NCBI GenBank assembly: GCA_023415305.1
Contig: JAEZKZ010000040.1
Location: 13,179 to 77,178, forward strand
Source of the DNA: Bacillota bacterium
GTDB lineage: Bacteria; Bacillota; Clostridia; Acetivibrionales; DSM-1351
Reading direction: 5' to 3'
Length of the DNA: 64,000 nt
Shown one piece after another: positions 61,011 through 64,000 of this stretch. The position numbers and the translations under genes were made by a program. Under the pieces are notes generated by a model, which saw only the letters and a program-made list of their open reading frames with translations, had not been told where the DNA came from and ran no database searches. Each line of letters starts with the position of its first letter. Position 1 is the stretch's first letter.

Positions 61011-62318
61011 ATGGCAGATCCGAATATCGCTTTAAATAAACCAGCAACAGCAAGTAACTATGTAATGCCCTATTCACCGGATAAAGCTGTAAATGGTGTG
61101 ACAACACCGTTCAGCCGATGGCTGAGCAACACGGTGCCTGCGGCTATGGCTGTAGATTTGGGCAGCGTGAATGTTATCACAACATGGACCGTAAGACATA
61201 TGGGTGTAGCAGGGTGGGCTTCTCCTGACTATAACTTGGTGGATTATTCACTTCAGGGTTCAAACAATAACAGTAGTTGGGTAACGATAGATTCAGTTAT
61301 AAACAACAGCCAGAGTACAACAACGAGAAATGTAATAGCTGCTTATAGATATGTAAGGTTATATGTGACAAAGGGTCTCAGAACTAATCCTCAGTTTGCA
61401 TCTGTTATGGAACTTGAGATTAACGGACATCCGGTTACAGCAAATCTGACAACACTTGGCATCAGAAATGGTACACTATCACCTGCATTCACTCCTGCTA
61501 CCTTGGCGTATACTGCTCCAAATGTACCATATGGAACATCAAGTGTTACTATTTCTGCAGTTGCAGCTGACCCTACTTCAGTTATAAAAGTTAATGGTAC
61601 TGTTATGACTGGAGGACTGAGTGTAGTTAACCTGAATGTAGGAAGTAACATAATAAATGTCCTGGTAACAGCAATAGATGGTGTGACCACAAAGACTTAT
61701 ACAATAACAGTTATAAGAGAACAGGGTGCCATTCTGACAGGTCTGACAATAAGTAGTGGTACGCTTGCTCCAAATTTCTCAAGTGATCAATTGAGTTATA
61801 CTACTCAGAATGTTGGCTACGATACTACAATTGTCACAGTGACTCCTACTACTTCTGTAGCAGGGACTACAATAACTGTAGCCGGAAATGCAGCAACGAG
61901 TGGTCAGCTATCTACAGTAAATCTGAATGTAGGCAGTAATATTATTAATATTGTTGCTACAAATGGTGGTGCTTCGCAGACGTATACCATAACGGTGGTG
62001 AGGGCTAGTAGTCCGTATTTATCAAGAGTGGATTTGGCTTATTCAGGTAGAGGATTTACTTATAATGACAGTATCACAATGAATCACACTGATTTAAGCT
62101 ATACTAAGACAGTAAATTCAAAAGCTACAGCAGTAATTATTACTCCATATGCTGAAAGTAGCACTGCAGCAATTACTGTTAATGGTGCAGCTATAGTAAG
62201 TGGAACGGCTTCAGTTTCAATTCCTTTGTCTTCATCAAGTACAGCAATATCCATAAAGGTATCAAATGCAGGTAATGTAGGGACTAGAGATTATTTAGTT
62301 AATATAAACTTAATTTAA
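61011..62318 (+). CDS. Discoidin (F5/8 C) domain with three cadherin-like repeats
   Basis: 435 residues. The F5/8 type C domain, about 4-142, has NIALNKPATASNYVMPYSPD, AMAVDLGSVNVITTWTVRHM and RYVRLYVTKGLRTN. Three cadherin-like beta-sandwich units (PF12733-type) follow at about 148-240, 243-335 and 338-432, each with L..L..S.G.L.P.F and the ending YTITVVR-like motif. No signal peptide or membrane anchor is visible, which is odd for adhesive domains. AAGGA lies before ATG 61011. Such modules bind sugars; delivery by the nearby collar-type proteins is only speculation. Confidence 0.85.
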   Translation: MADPNIALNKPATASNYVMPYSPDKAVNGVTTPFSRWLSNTVPAAMAVDLGSVNVITTWTVRHMGVAGWASPDYNLVDYSLQGSNNNSSWVTIDSVINNSQSTTTRNVIAAYRYVRLYVTKGLRTNPQFASVMELEINGHPVTANLTTLGIRNGTLSPAFTPATLAYTAPNVPYGTSSVTISAVAADPTSVIKVNGTVMTGGLSVVNLNVGSNIINVLVTAIDGVTTKTYTITVIREQGAILTGLTISSGTLAPNFSSDQLSYTTQNVGYDTTIVTVTPTTSVAGTTITVAGNAATSGQLSTVNLNVGSNIINIVATNGGASQTYTITVVRASSPYLSRVDLAYSGRGFTYNDSITMNHTDLSYTKTVNSKATAVIITPYAESSTAAITVNGAAIVSGTASVSIPLSSSSTAISIKVSNAGNVGTRDYLVNINLI

Positions 62319-62532
62319 TTTAGAAGTTAATATTTGATTTGGTTTAGTATGTAATGTTTGTTATAATTTACTTAAGTGTGTTGGAAAAATTACAATGCAC
62401 TTAAGTATTTGTTTTTATATGATATTTTTTCAATGAGAAAAAATATTGTTTCAAGTTGATTAATAAATAGGATGAGTTTTATAACTGAATAAAGAATAGC
62501 AATATAAAAATATTATACAAGGAGGAATGTAA
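62319..62532 (+). other. Leader of the secreted repeat protein
   Basis: AT-rich, no gene seen; GGAGG at 62521-62525 precedes the GTG start. Confidence 0.4.
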
Positions 62533-64000
62533 GTGAAATTTAAGATTAAAAGTTTAGTGGTATTTGTTTTTGTAATCATAATGGTATCTGTATCTGTACC
62601 TTTAGTTTATGCAGTAGGTGATATCGACGAAACATTTGAGACTTGGGGATTTGTAGATGGTGTTTCAGCTTCCCCAGTATATGATTATGATATATGGAGA
62701 TTTGAATCTAGGGATAATGGTAGTTATGCGGGAACTACAGCGACGACACAGTGTGGAGGTGCTGGTTATGAAGCTTTATCATTAAGCACTAATTCTGATG
62801 TTGATGATTTTCGTATTAAGTCCAAATCAGGTTTAGAATTTAACTTTTCTGGGTTAGGCCTTTCTACTACAAGTCTTAGCACAAGAAGTATTATTGTAAC
62901 AGGGTGGAGAGATGGAGTTCAGGTAACTGATGAAGTTACAGTTACATATTCTCGAGATAATAATACTAATGATACTTTTTTCGATATCCGTAGCTCAGAT
63001 TTACAATTTATGAATGTAGATGAAGTAAGACTGGTTTCGGGAGATGGTGAGAAGATAGATATATACCTTGAGTCATTTAAATATAATCCTGTACCAACTC
63101 CATTACCAACTCTTATCAGTGCAACTCTTAATGTAAAAACTGGAGAACTGGTATTGACTGGTTCGTACTTGGAATCAGTTGTAAGTAATGACATAGATTC
63201 GACAAAAATAACTATAAGTGCAGGTGTAAATTCAAGAACACTAAGTACGACAGATGGTGTGGAAATCACAAGTTCAAATTCAGCAACTTTAATTATTTCT
63301 GGAGAAGATTTAACCAATATTCAAGGTTGGGCAACACAGGATGGTATAAGTCTGGGAACGGATAACTATATTATTAGTAGTATGGCTCTGTGGAATGGAG
63401 CTAACTCTACTCTAAGCAAAAAAAGATTACTAACTGTAATTGGAAATACTGAATATACACTAACCTACATAGCAGGAGAAGGCGGAACAATAGATGGAAC
63501 AGAAACACAAACAGTAATTAGTGGAGAAAATGGTTTATCAGTAACAGCAATACCAAACAGCGGGTATCATTTTGTAGGGTGGAGTGATGGAGTTACAACA
63601 GAGACAAGAACAGATAATAGTGTAACAAGCGACATAACAGTAACTGCAAATTTTGCAATAGATGAGTATACGCTAAAATATACAGCAGGAGCAAACGGAA
63701 CAATAACGGGTATAGTAACACAGACAGTAAACCATGGAGCAAATGGTACAGCAGTAACAGCGACACCAAACAGTGGGTATCATTTTGTAGGGTGGAATGA
63801 TGGAGTTACAACAGCAACAAGAACAGATAATAGTGTAACAAGCGACATAACAGTAACTGCAAACTTTGCAATAAATGAGTATACGCTAACCTACATAGCA
63901 GGAGCAAACGGAACAATAACGGGAATAGCAACACAGACAGTAAACCATGGAGCAAATGGTACAGCAGTAACAGCGACACCAAACAGCGGGTATCATTTTG
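62533..64000 (+). CDS. Secreted protein with InlB/List-Bact-type repeats (cut by window edge)
   Basis: At least 489 residues. GTG start after GGAGGAATGTAA. Signal peptide about 1-27 (KFKIKSLVVFVFVIIMVSVS, cleavage after VYA). Residues 30-180 are a beta-rich domain with two Cys-poor segments; residues 180-300 include LISATLNVKTGELVLTGSYL. From about residue 307 come 71-residue repeats with NSGYHFVGWSDGVTT, TVTANFAI and YTAGANGTITG. This is the divergent InlB-B (List-Bact) repeat. The gene continues past the right edge, so any C-terminal anchor is unseen. Confidence 0.85.
   Translation, partial: MKFKIKSLVVFVFVIIMVSVSVPLVYAVGDIDETFETWGFVDGVSASPVYDYDIWRFESRDNGSYAGTTATTQCGGAGYEALSLSTNSDVDDFRIKSKSGLEFNFSGLGLSTTSLSTRSIIVTGWRDGVQVTDEVTVTYSRDNNTNDTFFDIRSSDLQFMNVDEVRLVSGDGEKIDIYLESFKYNPVPTPLPTLISATLNVKTGELVLTGSYLESVVSNDIDSTKITISAGVNSRTLSTTDGVEITSSNSATLIISGEDLTNIQGWATQDGISLGTDNYIISSMALWNGANSTLSKKRLLTVIGNTEYTLTYIAGEGGTIDGTETQTVISGENGLSVTAIPNSGYHFVGWSDGVTTETRTDNSVTSDITVTANFAIDEYTLKYTAGANGTITGIVTQTVNHGANGTAVTATPNSGYHFVGWNDGVTTATRTDNSVTSDITVTANFAINEYTLTYIAGANGTITGIATQTVNHGANGTAVTATPNSGYHF
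63451..64000 (+). repeat. 213-bp tandem repeats coding for 71-residue units
   Basis: Units begin at 63451, 63664 and 63877 with exact 213-base spacing. The second and third are nearly identical, and the third is cut by the window edge. Such homogeneity suggests recent amplification. Confidence 0.9.

Noticed and set aside
60294..64000. Prophage assignment for the right end
   Set aside because: Only collar-type domains are present; no capsid, terminase, portal, integrase or attachment site is visible.

Overview
The window looks like a chromosomal segment from a low-GC, motile, endospore-lineage Firmicute. Clostridium cluster III (Ruminiclostridium-like) is my best guess. This rests on AT-rich DNA, strong GGAGG ribosome sites, Bacillus/Clostridium-type gene order (comFC-yvyF-flgM-flgN-flgK-flgL-DUF6470-fliW-csrA-hag ... 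flaG-fliD-fliS), an S-box before metK and List-Bact/InlB-type surface repeats. No rRNA, tRNA, CRISPR array, intact prophage or transposase was seen.

Layout. (1) 1-5.2 kb: end of ftsH, a FlK-like thioesterase, an S-box riboswitch with metK, a structured RNA candidate, a CNNM/CorC transporter and a small membrane protein. (2) 5.2-7.3 kb: a minus-strand accessory island, with two mini-ORFs, a TNT-domain NADase-type toxin and a probable immunity gene. (3) 7.3-9.7 kb: RecD2 helicase. (4) 9.9-21 kb: the late flagellar operon. It has two FlgK paralogues, one with a von Willebrand A-like domain inserted, plus fliW-csrA and flagellin. (5) 21-32 kb: flagellin glycosylation, with a Maf transferase followed by a legionaminic-acid-type nonulosonate pathway ending in a CMP-sugar synthetase. 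(6) 32-35.8 kb: flaG, fliD, fliS and a FlgN/FliT-like chaperone. (7) 35.8-39.8 kb: two alpha/beta hydrolases on the minus strand and a radical SAM activase. (8) 40.2-49.1 kb: a compact Tad-like secretion/pilus locus, with a kinase-MinD fusion, SAF protein, degenerate CpaE, CpaF, TadB, TadC, three tandem 48-59 aa membrane peptides and two TadE-like proteins. (9) 49-57 kb: OhrR, a TSCPD protein, a coiled-coil repeat protein, a SPASM radical SAM protein with a coupled 20-aa ORF, an ABC-F ATPase, a DEAD-box helicase and an AraC regulator. (10) 57-60 kb: leuCDB. (11) 60.3-64 kb: two mini tail-collar proteins and a decayed third copy, a discoidin/cadherin-like protein, and a secreted InlB-repeat protein cut by the window edge.

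How the parts work together. Three sigma-D-type promoters (before flgM, hag and flaG) would place anti-sigma factor, filament and cap under late flagellar control. The hag leader has a GGA loop and a GGA-containing Shine-Dalgarno, so FliW-CsrA can gate flagellin translation. Maf and the sugar genes sit between hag and flaG, so modification is genetically tied to filament assembly. The Tad-like locus has all the inner-membrane machinery but no canonical Flp pilin or prepilin peptidase; the three mini membrane proteins are the natural substrate candidates. I consider this locus, the vWA-FlgK and the TNT module the most novel parts.
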